Source of the DNA: Aquariibacter albus
GTDB lineage: Bacteria; Pseudomonadota; Gammaproteobacteria; Burkholderiales; Burkholderiaceae_C
DNA: 64,000 bases
Direction: 5' to 3'
Assembly (NCBI RefSeq): GCF_014145335.1
Contig: NZ_JACIVI010000005.1
Span: forward strand, 143,503 to 207,502
Shown: in pieces, positions 18,374 to 27,906 of the stretch
How positions within the stretch are numbered: position 1 is the stretch's first letter
Layout: every line of letters starts with the position of its first letter
Program-made: the position numbers and the translations under genes
Notes under the pieces: model-generated
What the model was told of the DNA's origin: nothing
Databases searched by the model: none
The model's input: only the letters and a program-made list of their open reading frames with translations

Positions 18374-19612
18374 TCAGCCCTCGGCCCAGACGGCCGCCAG
18401 CGCAGCGGCCACGGCCTCGACGTTGCCGGCGTTCAGGCCGGCCGCGCACATGCGGCCGGAGCGCACCAGGTAGACGCCATGCTGCTCGCGCAGGCGGTCC
18501 ACCTGGGCCGCGCTCAGGCCGGTGTAGCTGAACATGCCGCGCTGGGTGACGAGGCAGCTCACGTCGCGCGGCACGCCGGCCGCGGCCAGGCGGGCACTCA
18601 CGCCCTCGAAGAGGCGCTGGCGCATGGCGGCGATGCGGGCACGCATGCCGTCCAGCTCGGCCGCCCAGCTTGCGCGCAGGCCGGCGTCGTCCAGCACGCG
18701 GGCGACCACGGCCGCGCCGTGGGTGGGCGGGCTGGAGTAGTTCTTGCGCACCGTGGCCTTGAGCTGGCCGAGCACGCGATCAGCCTCGGCCGCGTCGGCG
18801 CAGACCAGGCTCAGTCCGCCGCAGCGCTCGCCGTAGAGCGAGAAGCTCTTGGAGAAGCTGCTGGCCACGAAGAAGCGGATCGGCTGGCCGTCTGCACCCC
18901 GGTGCGCAGCCAGGGCGCGGATCGCATACGCGTCCTCGTCCAGGCCGGCACCGAAGCCCTGGTAGGCGATGTCGACGTAGGGGATGAGCCGGCGCGCGGC
19001 GATCACCGGGATCAGCGCATCCCACTGCGCCGGGCTCAGATCCACGCCGGTCGGGTTGTGGCAGCAGGCGTGCAGCAGCACGATGGACTGCGCGGGCAGG
19101 GCCTGGAAGGCGGCGAGCATGGCCTCGAAGTCCAGGCCGCCGTCGGCCGCGCGGTAATAGGGGTAGGTCTTCACTGGGAAGCCCGCGCCTTCGAACATGG
19201 CGCGGTGGTTGTCCCAGGTCGGGTCGCTGACCCAGACGGTGGCGTCGGGGAAGTAGCGCTTGAGGAAGTCCCCACCCACCTTCAGGCCGCCCGAGCCACC
19301 CAGGGTCTGCAAGGTGGCGACGCGGCGGGCAGCCAGGGCCTCGTGGCCCTCGCCCAGCAGCAGGCGCTGCACGGCCGCGCGGTAGGCGGGGTGGCCTTCC
19401 ATGGGCTGGTAGGGCTTGGCGCCGTTCGCCGCCACGGCGGCGGCCTGGCGGGCCTCGGCCTCCTTGACGGCAGCCATCACCGGCAGGCGGCCTTCGTCGT
19501 CGAAGTAGATGCCGATGGAGAGGTTGATCTTGTGCGCGCGCGGATCGCGGCCGAAGTCCTCGTTCAGGCTGAGGATGGGGTCGCCCGGGTAGGGCTCGAC
19601 GTGATCGAACAT
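18374..19612 (-). CDS. tyrB: Aromatic/aspartate aminotransferase (class I)
   Basis: A 412-residue PLP enzyme of the AspC/TyrB group. It opens with [20 protein letters not shown], carries the conserved [12 protein letters not shown] segment and [21 protein letters not shown] for cofactor binding, [17 protein letters not shown] with the Schiff-base lysine, and the C-terminal arginine in [13 protein letters not shown]. It transfers amino groups among aspartate, glutamate and aromatic amino acids. Sequence alone does not separate TyrB from AspC, so the symbol is tentative. It lies 64 bp after the glutathione peroxidase gene on the same strand; the 103-bp gap to the TonB receptor gene holds nothing clear. 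Confidence 0.88.
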   Translation of the reverse strand: MFDHVEPYPGDPILSLNEDFGRDPRAHKINLSIGIYFDDEGRLPVMAAVKEAEARQAAAVAANGAKPYQPMEGHPAYRAAVQRLLLGEGHEALAARRVATLQTLGGSGGLKVGGDFLKRYFPDATVWVSDPTWDNHRAMFEGAGFPVKTYPYYRAADGGLDFEAMLAAFQALPAQSIVLLHACCHNPTGVDLSPAQWDALIPVIAARRLIPYVDIAYQGFGAGLDEDAYAIRALAAHRGADGQPIRFFVASSFSKSFSLYGERCGGLSLVCADAAEADRVLGQLKATVRKNYSSPPTHGAAVVARVLDDAGLRASWAAELDGMRARIAAMRQRLFEGVSARLAAAGVPRDVSCLVTQRGMFSYTGLSAAQVDRLREQHGVYLVRSGRMCAAGLNAGNVEAVAAALAAVWAEG

Positions 19613-19676
19613 GGAAGGCTCCAGGGCGCGGGGCCGGTGGCCGGCGCGGGATGGCTGCGGAAGGGGGGTCGCCGGC

Positions 19677-20195
19677 TCAGGCCGCCGGCCGGGGCTCGGC
19701 CAGTGCGGCGTCCAGGTCGCGGCGGATCGCGGCCGGCGTGTCGGTCGGCGCATAGCGCTTGCGCACCCGGCCGTCGCGGCCGACCAGGAACTTGGTGAAG
19801 TTCCACTTGATGCCCTCGGTGCCGAGCAGGCCCGGCGCCGCACGCTTGAGGTGGACGAAGAGCGGATGCGCCCCCGGGCCGTTGACCTCGACCTTGGCCA
19901 TCATCGGGAAGCTCACGCCGTAGTTCGTCTGGCAGAAGGCACCGATCTGCTCGGCCGTGCCCGGGTCCTGCCCGCCGAACTGGTTGCAGGGGAAGCCCAG
20001 CACGGTGAGGCCCTGCGGGCCCAGCTCGCGCCACAGCGTCTCCAGGCCGGCGAACTGCGGGGTGAAGCCGCAGGCGCTGGCGGTGTTGACGATGAGCAGC
20101 ACGCGGCCGCGGTGGGCGGCCAGCGGCGCGGGGGCGCCATCGAGGGCAAGGGCCTCGAAGTCGAAGACCGAGGCAGAGGCGGCGTCAGAGGCCAT
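19677..20195 (-). CDS. Glutathione peroxidase family protein
   Basis: A 172-residue thiol peroxidase. The active site is [11 protein letters not shown] with a cysteine (about residue 42), not selenocysteine; the other tetrad members lie in [19 protein letters not shown] (Gln, about residue 72) and KWNFTKFLV (Trp and Asn). It reduces hydrogen peroxide or lipid hydroperoxides; Cys-type bacterial enzymes often use thioredoxin rather than glutathione. It sits 64 bp upstream of the aminotransferase gene, with no functional link apparent. Confidence 0.92.
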   Translation of the reverse strand: MASDAASASVFDFEALALDGAPAPLAAHRGRVLLIVNTASACGFTPQFAGLETLWRELGPQGLTVLGFPCNQFGGQDPGTAEQIGAFCQTNYGVSFPMMAKVEVNGPGAHPLFVHLKRAAPGLLGTEGIKWNFTKFLVGRDGRVRKRYAPTDTPAAIRRDLDAALAEPRPAA

Positions 20196-20266
20196 GGCGG
20201 GCGGCACCGGAGGCGGGGAAGCCGCCGATGCTAGCCGCCCCGCCCGGCGGCCGTGGCGGGGCGGGC

Positions 20267-21169
20267 TCAGGCCGGGGCGGCCTGCGTGTCCAGGCAGGCC
20301 AGCGCGCGGCCGAGCTCGCCGACGAGCAGCTCGGCATCCAGCCCGGCCTCCTGGGCCAGGCGGCCGCAGGCGCGGGCCCAATCGGCCTCGGCGGCGAAGC
20401 CCTCGGCATCGAGGGTCGGCGGTCGCAGGGGATCGAGTGCGGGCGCCAGGTCGGTCGCGGCCAGCAGGGCCAGCAGGCGGCGCAGCGGTGGCGCCTCGTG
20501 TGCCCAGTCGGCCCGCAGCGGGGCGGCGGTGGCCTCGTCCTGGGCGCGTGCCAGCGCATGGGCCAGGGGGCGCTGGCGCACCGCCTCGGCCACCGGGGCG
20601 GCCAGGCCCCAGACCTGGCACAGCGCCCCGCCCAGCGCGGCATGGCTGACGCCGAAGCAGGCGATCTCGGCCGCGGCCCGCTGCAGGGGCTCGGCGGCCT
20701 GGGCCCGCAGCTCGGCGCTGCGCAGCGGGTCGTGGCGGTGCAGGGCGGCTGCGCCGACCTCGCCGAACAGGCCGGTGGTGTGGGCCTGCCAGGGGTCGAT
20801 GCCCAGGGCCGCGGCACAGGCCCCCATCGCACGGCCACGGCGGCCGGCGCGGCTCCACAGGCTTTCGAGGAAGGGGCTGGGCGGGAAGGCCCCGCGCAGG
20901 CCGATGGCATAGGTGAGCGCACAGACCTCGCGGAAGCCGAGGTGCTGCAGCGCCTCGTTGACCGTGCCGACCCGCCGCAGCAGGCCGAAGTGGGCGCCAT
21001 TGACGCTGCGCACGACGGCCGCCGCCAGGGCCATGTCGGCCTCGATCAGCGCGGCCACACGGGCCAGCGACACGCCCTCGTCATCGAGCAGCAGAGCAAG
21101 TTCGACCAGGCTGCGCGGACAGGCCGGCAGTTCGATGTCGAGGCGACGCAGGGCGGGGGCGATGGGCAT
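20267..21169 (-). CDS. HDOD domain protein
   Basis: A 300-residue single-domain HDOD protein. Characteristic are LDDEGVSLARVAALIEADMALAAAVVRSVNGAHFGLLRRVGTVNEALQHLGFREVCALTYAIGLRG at the N terminus and FGVSHAALGGALCQVWGLAAPVAEAVR in the middle. HDOD domains are related to HD phosphohydrolases but usually lack the metal-binding residues and act as regulatory scaffolds. No GGDEF or EAL domain is fused. A diguanylate cyclase gene lies upstream on the same strand (21612-23633), but pqqA and a terminator lie between, so they are not one transcript. Confidence 0.8.
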   Translation of the reverse strand: MPIAPALRRLDIELPACPRSLVELALLLDDEGVSLARVAALIEADMALAAAVVRSVNGAHFGLLRRVGTVNEALQHLGFREVCALTYAIGLRGAFPPSPFLESLWSRAGRRGRAMGACAAALGIDPWQAHTTGLFGEVGAAALHRHDPLRSAELRAQAAEPLQRAAAEIACFGVSHAALGGALCQVWGLAAPVAEAVRQRPLAHALARAQDEATAAPLRADWAHEAPPLRRLLALLAATDLAPALDPLRPPTLDAEGFAAEADWARACGRLAQEAGLDAELLVGELGRALACLDTQAAPA

Positions 21170-21351
21170 CGTCGGGCCGGATCGGACGGAGCGGGGAATG
21201 GCTCCGCAGCACGGCCCGCCGGCGGGGAGCGGGCGGTTCGGCCAGGGAGGAGGGTCGATCGATGCTAGGTCGCAGCCGGCCGGCCCAGGCCGGCAGCAGC
21301 GGGGCTTTCACCCATCATTTCCTGGGCCGGGCCGGCGGGCCCAGAAACGAC

Positions 21352-21375
21352 AAAGCCCGCCGGAGGGCGGGCTTT
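21352..21375 (-). terminator. Intrinsic terminator after pqqA copy 1
   Basis: AAAGCCCGCC (21352-21361) pairs with GGCGGGCTTT (21366-21375) around a 4-nt loop. On the minus strand it is followed by a T-containing tail. It lies 36 bp downstream of the pqqA stop and ends a very short transcript. Confidence 0.8.
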
Positions 21376-21410
21376 GCAACGACGCGGGCGGGGCCGCGTC
21401 GGGGCCGGAC

Positions 21411-21485
21411 TCAGCGGGCCGAGACGTACATCGTGATCTCGAAGCCGAAACGCAGGTCGGTGGCTTGGGGGGCGGTCCACAGCAT
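21411..21485 (-). CDS. pqqA: PQQ precursor peptide PqqA, copy 1
   Basis: A 24-residue peptide beginning MLWTAPQATDLRFGF and continuing EITMYVSAR. The Glu at 16 and Tyr at 20, which PqqE joins and which become PQQ, are both present in the invariant E-x-x-x-Y spacing. The D-L-R-x-G motif needed for PqqD recognition is intact, but the usual Lys at position 5 is Ala. The ATG is preceded by AGGAGA (21492-21497), and an intrinsic terminator follows, so it forms its own transcript. No pqqBCDE genes are in the window. It differs from copy 2 only at residues 2 and 7 and shares an upstream element with it. Confidence 0.92.
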   Translation of the reverse strand: MLWTAPQATDLRFGFEITMYVSAR

Positions 21486-21589
21486 GGCAGGTCTCCTGGA
21501 GGTTGGGGCTGCGCCGGGCTCCGGGGCATCCGGCGTCAGCGCGTGAATCGAACTGTGCGCGCCGCCGGCCGATGGAACCAGCGGCCGGC

Positions 21590-21616
21590 CATGAATCCGG
21601 GCTCATGAAAATCATG
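21590..21616 (-). promoter_or_regulatory. Upstream element of pqqA copy 1
   Basis: A 27-bp block that recurs upstream of pqqA copy 2 with few mismatches. Read on the minus strand it includes TCATGATTTTCATGA, GAGCCC and GATTCATG. It lies 105-131 bp before the pqqA start and overlaps the last codon and stop of the diguanylate cyclase gene. A shared GCACAGT...TCACGC block lies nearer to both starts. It is probably an activator site or upstream promoter. Confidence 0.55.
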
Positions 21617-23633
21617 AGCCGGACTCGGCCGCGGCCTGAAGCGCCGGCGCCGCGCCGACGACCAGCCGCGAACGCCCGGCCCGCTTGGCCTGGTAGAGCG
21701 CGTCATCGGCCGCCTGCAGCAGCCGGGCCGCCGCATCGGGGGACGCGACGGTGGGCTGGAGGGCCGCAAGCCCCAGGCTGAGCGTGACGATCCCGGCCGG
21801 GCTGGCCGCATGCGGCAGCGCCAGGGCTTCGACCTCGGCCAGCAGCCGCTCGGCCACGCGGGTGGCGCCGGCCGCATCGGTGGCGGGCAGCAGCAGCGCG
21901 AATTCCTCGCCGCCGTAGCGGGCGGCCAGATCGCCCTCGCGCTGGATGCTGGCGCGCAGGCTGCGCGCAACGGCCTGCAGGCAGCTGTCGCCGGCGGGGT
22001 GGCCGTAGTGGTCGTTGTAGCGCTTGAAGTGGTCCAGGTCGACGAGCACCAGGGCCAAGGGCTGGTGGCTGCGCAGGGCCCGGCGCAGCTCGCGGGCGAG
22101 GGCCCGGTCGAACTCGCGGCGACTGGCCAAGCCGGTCAGGGCATCGTGGGCCACCAGGGTCTTGAGCCGGTGGTTGCTGTGCGCGAGGGCCTGCATCGTG
22201 CGCGCCAGCGCGCTCTCGGCCTCCTTGCGGGCGCTGATGTTGTAGCGGATGGCGATGAACTGCTGCGGACGGCCGTCCGGCCCGAGGAAGGGCACGATGG
22301 TGGTGTCCATCCAGTAGCTGATGCCGTCGAAGGCCCGCATCATCATCTCGCCGCTCCAGACCCGGCCCGAGGCGATGGTGCGCCAGAGCTGGCGGTAGAA
22401 GGCGGGCGGGTGGTGGCCCGAGCGCAGCACGCGATGGTCCAGGCCGATCAGCTCGGCGCGCTCGGCGCGGGTGGAATGGCAGAAGCGGTCGTTGACGTCG
22501 ACGATGCGACCGCCGACATCGGTGATCAGCACCTCGGCATGCGCGTCGAGCGCGAGCTTCATGTCGCGCAGCCGCCGGTTGGCCGCCTGCAGTTCGCCGC
22601 CGATCCGGGCCTGCATGGTGATGGCGCCCAGCAGGCGCTGCCCCAGCGCAAGCAGCAGCGCAACCAGCAGGAAGACGATGCTGCCGTGGATGAGCGCACT
22701 GCGGCGCCAGGGGGCCAGCACCTCCTGCGGATCCACCCCGGCAATCACCACCAGGTGATGCGCCGGCAGCGGCACGGCGTTGTAGAGGCGGTGCACGCCA
22801 TCGACCGGCGAGCGCGCCTCGAAGCTGCGCCCCTCCACCGGCAGATCGGCCAGGCCGAAGCTGCGGGAATCCATGACCATGCCCAGCACGTCCGGCCGGA
22901 AGGGCTGGCGCAGCAGCAGGCGGCCGCCCTGCTCGACCAGGCCCACGGCAGCCCCGTCGCCCAGCCGGGCACTGTCGAACACCGCGCCCAGCGCGGCCAG
23001 GTCGAGGTCCGCGATGACGAGGCCGAGAAAGCGCCCGTCCGGGGCCGACAGGCGACGGCTCAGGGGCATCACCCAGCGGCCGCTGGCGGCGCTGCGGCGC
23101 GGCGGGCTCAGGCGGGTCGCGGTGGTCTGGCTGGCACGGTGAAAGCGGAAGGCCTCGTCGGCCCGCTGGGCCGCCGCCTCCGCCTGCCGGCCGCCGAGGG
23201 TGTGGACGACGGTCGCGCCGGCCGCATCGACCAGGCGCAGCTCCAGCACCTGGGGTGCGTCGACGCTGAGGCGCAGCGCCATGTCCATCAGGGTGGCGTC
23301 GTCGCGCCAGGGGACGGCCCCGCGCTCGGCCTCCTGCGCCAGCGCAGCGGTGATGCTGTCGGCCTGGCGCAGCAGCACGCCGACATGGCGCGACGCAAGC
23401 TCGGTCCCCAGCAGCAGCATGCGCTTGGCACGCTCCAGCTCGTGCTGGCGCGAGAGGCCCAGCACCAGCGCCGTCATCATCACCAGGATGAGGGCGACGC
23501 CGATCACGTAGCCACGCGCGGCGCGCAAGGGTGCCGCGCGACGGAGGCGCAGGAGCCCTGGGGAATCGGCGGGGGGCGACATCAGGGGCTGTGCGGCAGT
23601 CAGCCGCTCATTCAACCCTGGAGCCGCGCCCAT
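21612..23633 (-). CDS. Membrane-bound PAS-GGDEF diguanylate cyclase
   Basis: A 673-residue protein: an N-terminal membrane helix (ARGYVIGVALILVMMTALVLGL, about residues 39-60), a periplasmic dCache-like sensor of about 240 residues, a second helix (HGSIVFLLVALLLALGQRLLGA), a PAS/PAC module (ITDVGGRIVDVNDRFCHST ... QQFIAIRYNISARKEAE) and a GGDEF domain with an intact GGEEF active site (about 574-578). REGD five residues upstream (565-568) is an inhibitory RxxD site, so product feedback is expected. It should make c-di-GMP in response to an extracytoplasmic cue. It lies between two pqqA copies on the same strand; its 3' end overlaps the pqqA-1 upstream element. Confidence 0.9.
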   Translation of the reverse strand: MGAAPGLNERLTAAQPLMSPPADSPGLLRLRRAAPLRAARGYVIGVALILVMMTALVLGLSRQHELERAKRMLLLGTELASRHVGVLLRQADSITAALAQEAERGAVPWRDDATLMDMALRLSVDAPQVLELRLVDAAGATVVHTLGGRQAEAAAQRADEAFRFHRASQTTATRLSPPRRSAASGRWVMPLSRRLSAPDGRFLGLVIADLDLAALGAVFDSARLGDGAAVGLVEQGGRLLLRQPFRPDVLGMVMDSRSFGLADLPVEGRSFEARSPVDGVHRLYNAVPLPAHHLVVIAGVDPQEVLAPWRRSALIHGSIVFLLVALLLALGQRLLGAITMQARIGGELQAANRRLRDMKLALDAHAEVLITDVGGRIVDVNDRFCHSTRAERAELIGLDHRVLRSGHHPPAFYRQLWRTIASGRVWSGEMMMRAFDGISYWMDTTIVPFLGPDGRPQQFIAIRYNISARKEAESALARTMQALAHSNHRLKTLVAHDALTGLASRREFDRALARELRRALRSHQPLALVLVDLDHFKRYNDHYGHPAGDSCLQAVARSLRASIQREGDLAARYGGEEFALLLPATDAAGATRVAERLLAEVEALALPHAASPAGIVTLSLGLAALQPTVASPDAAARLLQAADDALYQAKRAGRSRLVVGAAPALQAAAESGS

Positions 23634-23689
23634 CCATCGACTGAAGAAGCGGGCAATAGGCCGGCAGTTCGGCCCGTCACGGCATGAAA

Positions 23690-23711
23690 AAAGCCCGCCG
23701 AAGCGGGCTTT
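23690..23711 (-). terminator. Intrinsic terminator after pqqA copy 2
   Basis: AAAGCCCGC (23690-23698), loop CGAA, GCGGGCTTT (23703-23711). On the minus strand the stem is followed by a run of T. It lies about 48 bp after the pqqA-2 stop and separates it from the diguanylate cyclase gene. Confidence 0.85.
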
Positions 23712-23759
23712 CTCCAGCAGGCGGGGACCGTCTGCGGCCGGTCCCTGCCCTGCACCGGC

Positions 23760-23834
23760 TCAGCGGGCCGAGACGTACATCGTGATCTCGAAGCCGAAGC
23801 GCAGGTCGGTGGCGCGGGGGGCGGTCCATTGCAT
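23760..23834 (-). CDS. pqqA: PQQ precursor peptide PqqA, copy 2
   Basis: A 24-residue peptide beginning MQWTAPRATDLRFGF and ending EITMYVSAR. Glu16 and Tyr20, the residues fused to make PQQ, are present, as is the DLR-x-G recognition motif. An AGGAG sequence precedes the ATG at a good distance and a strong intrinsic terminator follows. Compared with copy 1 it has Gln for Leu at residue 2 and Arg for Gln at residue 7. Biosynthesis needs PqqB, C, D and E, none of which is here, so this and copy 1 are orphan precursor genes. Of the two, copy 2 is closer to the usual MQWTKP opening of proteobacterial PqqA. Confidence 0.93.
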   Translation of the reverse strand: MQWTAPRATDLRFGFEITMYVSAR

Positions 23835-23941
23835 GGTGAGTCTCCTGAAAGGGTGAGGGAGGTTCAAGGCGCCAGGTCCGGAACGGCCTCGGCGTGACAT
23901 GCACTGTGCCGGGGACCGGCCCGCGGCATCAGGCCCCGCGG

Positions 23942-23968
23942 CATGAATCGGGGCTCCAGAAAATCATG
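23942..23968 (-). promoter_or_regulatory. Upstream element of pqqA copy 2
   Basis: The counterpart of the block upstream of copy 1, 108-134 bp before the start codon. Read on the minus strand it has CATGATTTTC, GAGCCC and GATTCATG in the same order and spacing. It lies in the gap between the ABC transporter operon and pqqA-2, where no other gene is seen. Confidence 0.55.
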
Positions 23969-23998
23969 GGCTGAGCGGACCACCGGGCCGGGGCCGGC

Positions 23999-25734
<1,736 letters not shown>

Positions 25735-25735
<1 letters not shown>

Positions 25736-26784
25736 CACTCGGCTCCGCGGAGCTTGGGGTCCAGCGCGTCGCGCAGCGCATCGGTCATCAGCGAGAAGGC
25801 GGTGACAAAGACGGCCATGAAGGCCGTGGCCGCCGCAAGCTGCCACCAGAAGCCGAGCAGCAGCTCGCTCTGCGATTCCGACAGCATCGTGCCCCAGCTC
25901 ACCTGGTCCACGCCCACGCCCAGGCCCAGGTAACTCAGGATGACCTCGGCCTTGATGAAGCCCACCACGTGCACGCTGAGCTGCACCAGCACGATGTGGC
26001 CGATGTTGGGCAGGATGTGGCGGAACATGCGCGCGCCGGCCGAGGCGCCGATGGCCTCGGCCGAGCGCACGTACTCGCGCACCGCATGCTTCATGAACTC
26101 GGCCCGCACGAGGCGGTAGATGCCGGTCCAGCCGGCCAGGCCCAGGATGAGCACCACCGAGCTGACGCCCCGGCCGACGATGGCCGCGAAGGCGAAGATC
26201 AGCAGGATGCCGGGGATGGCGGTGAAGACGTTGTAGACCCACTCCAGCGCATCGTCGACGCGGCCCCGGAAGAAGCCGCCGACGGCGCCCAGCACGGTGC
26301 CGATCAGGGTGGCCAGCAGCGCGGCGGACAGGCCGACGAAGATCGAGATCTCCGCGCCCTTGATGGCCTTGGCCAGCACGTCGCGGCCCAGGCGGTCGGC
26401 GCCGAAGGGCAGGGTCTCGGCCTTGACGGTGTCGGCGGTCTGGTAGGCCTTGGCGGCCTCGGCCCATTCGGCATAGCGCGGGGCCAGGGGGTCGATGTCG
26501 CTGAGGTCGACGTTGGGGCCCTCGGGCTGCGGGATACCGCTGGCCTCGGCCCGCACGGCCGGGCCCAGGACGGTGGGCGGCGCATTCGGCACGGCGCGCT
26601 CGGCCTGCCAGTCAGCCGCCACCAGGCCGAGCAGCGAGGCAGCGATCAGCAGCAGGAAGGCCAGCACCACCGCCAGGCAGACCAGGCCGACCCGGTCCTG
26701 CCGGAAGCGCCGCCAGCCGGCCGCCCACACGCCCTCGGAGCGGGAAGCGGCCGGGGCAGGGGAAGGGGACAAGGCGGCGCTCAT
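25735..26784 (-). CDS. yejE: Peptide ABC transporter permease (YejE-like)
   Basis: A 349-residue inner-membrane permease with an N-terminal helix (VGLVCLAVVLAFLLLIAASLL), a periplasmic loop of about 80 residues and the BPD_transp_1 core: HPFGADRLGRDVLAKAI-like motif (LPFGADRLGRDVLAKAIKGAEIS) and the EAA loop (EYVRSAEAIGASAGARMFRHILPNI). The sequence is that of the DppC/OppC/YejE class. Start and stop codons overlap those of its neighbours on both sides by a few bases, indicating translational coupling with the YejB-like permease and the ATPase. Confidence 0.92.
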
Positions 26785-27719
26785 TTCAGAACCACTCTCG
26801 GATCGACCCACTTGTAGAGCAGGTCGGTGAAGAGGTTGACCAGCATGGTGATGAAGGCGATGTAGATCGCGAAGGCCTGGATCACCGGGTAGTCGCTGCG
26901 GTTGACGGCCAGCAGCACCTCGCGGCCCAGGCCGGGGATGGAGAAGAAGGCCTCGATCAGGAAGCTGCCGACGAAGATGCCCGGCAGGCCCACCGCCACA
27001 TTGGTGAGGATGGGGATCATGGCGTTGCGCATCACATGCCGGCCCATGATCTGCGGCTCGGCCAGGCCCTTGGCGCGGGCGGTGCGCACATAGTCCTGGC
27101 CGATCTCGTCGAGGAAGAAGCTGCGGTAGAGCCGCGTCTGCGGCGCCAGGCTGACGGCCACCGCCAGCAGCACCGGCAGCGGCGCGTACTGCAGCAGATT
27201 GGTCGCCAGGCTGTCGCTCCAGCCCTGCACCGGGAACCAGCCGAGCTTGAAGGCAAACAGGTACTGGCCGACGATCACATAGACCAGGAAGCTGATCGAC
27301 AGGGCCACGGTGGTGACGATGAGCACCATGCGGTCGGTCAGCGAGCCGCGCAGGTAGGCAATGCCCAGCGCAAAGGGAATGGCCAGCAGCGTCTCCAGGA
27401 TCAGGATGGGCACCATCACCGTCAGCGTGGCCGGCAGGCGGCTGCTGAAGAGCTCGGCCACGGGCTCGCCGGTCGCCCAGCTCTTGCCCCAGTCGAAGGT
27501 GGCGATCTGCTTGAGGTAAAGGCCGAACTGCACCCACCAGGGCTCGTTCAGGCCCAGCTGCTGGCGGATCGCATCGACCTGCTCGGCCGTGGCGTTCAGA
27601 CCGCCGAGGATTTCGGCCGGGTCGCCGCCGAAGCCCTTGAAGAGCAGGAAGACCAGCAGCACGACGCCGAACAGGGTCGGCACCATCTGCCAGAGTCGCC
27701 GGATCAGGTAGGCGGCCAT
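26781..27719 (-). CDS. yejB: Peptide ABC transporter permease (YejB-like)
   Basis: A 312-residue permease from the ATG at 27719, opening MAAYLIRRLWQMVPTLFGVVLLVFLLF, the typical first helix of DppB/OppB/YejB proteins. The EAA loop is DYVRTARAKGLAEPQIMGRHVMRNAMIP, and it ends FTDLLYKWVDPRVVLK. First gene of the minus-strand operon yejB-yejE-yejF. The genes for two substrate-binding proteins start divergently 187 bp away. A 45-residue upstream extension in the same frame has no support. Confidence 0.92.
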   Translation of the reverse strand: MAAYLIRRLWQMVPTLFGVVLLVFLLFKGFGGDPAEILGGLNATAEQVDAIRQQLGLNEPWWVQFGLYLKQIATFDWGKSWATGEPVAELFSSRLPATLTVMVPILILETLLAIPFALGIAYLRGSLTDRMVLIVTTVALSISFLVYVIVGQYLFAFKLGWFPVQGWSDSLATNLLQYAPLPVLLAVAVSLAPQTRLYRSFFLDEIGQDYVRTARAKGLAEPQIMGRHVMRNAMIPILTNVAVGLPGIFVGSFLIEAFFSIPGLGREVLLAVNRSDYPVIQAFAIYIAFITMLVNLFTDLLYKWVDPRVVLK

Positions 27720-27794
27720 TGCAAGCGCAGGGGTCGGGAGGGAGGGGGCGCCGGCGCCGCGCAAGGCGCAGGCCGGCCGGGCAAACGCCGCGCG

Positions 27795-27852
27795 AGTCTA
27801 GGGCGCCGGCCCATGCCCCCGCAGCGCACTTGCCCGGGGGGCCTCCTAGACT
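27795..27852. promoter_or_regulatory. Inverted repeat in the divergent yej/SBP control region
   Basis: AGTCTAGG (27795-27802) and CCTAGACT (27845-27852) are perfect inverted copies 42 bp apart, placed nearly symmetrically between the two divergent start codons. Each outward-facing copy reads CCTAGACT and could hold a -10 box (TAGACT); alternatively the pair is an operator. No good -35 boxes are seen. Confidence 0.4.
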
Positions 27853-27906
27853 GCGCACGGCCCGATCCGGCTGCCTTCCCTGCCTGCCCTGCCCGCCCCA
27901 CTGACC

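Noticed and set aside
21486-21590. Sigma-54 promoter for pqqA
   Set aside because: The GCAC in the shared proximal block recalls a -24 box, but the required GC at -12 is missing in both copies.
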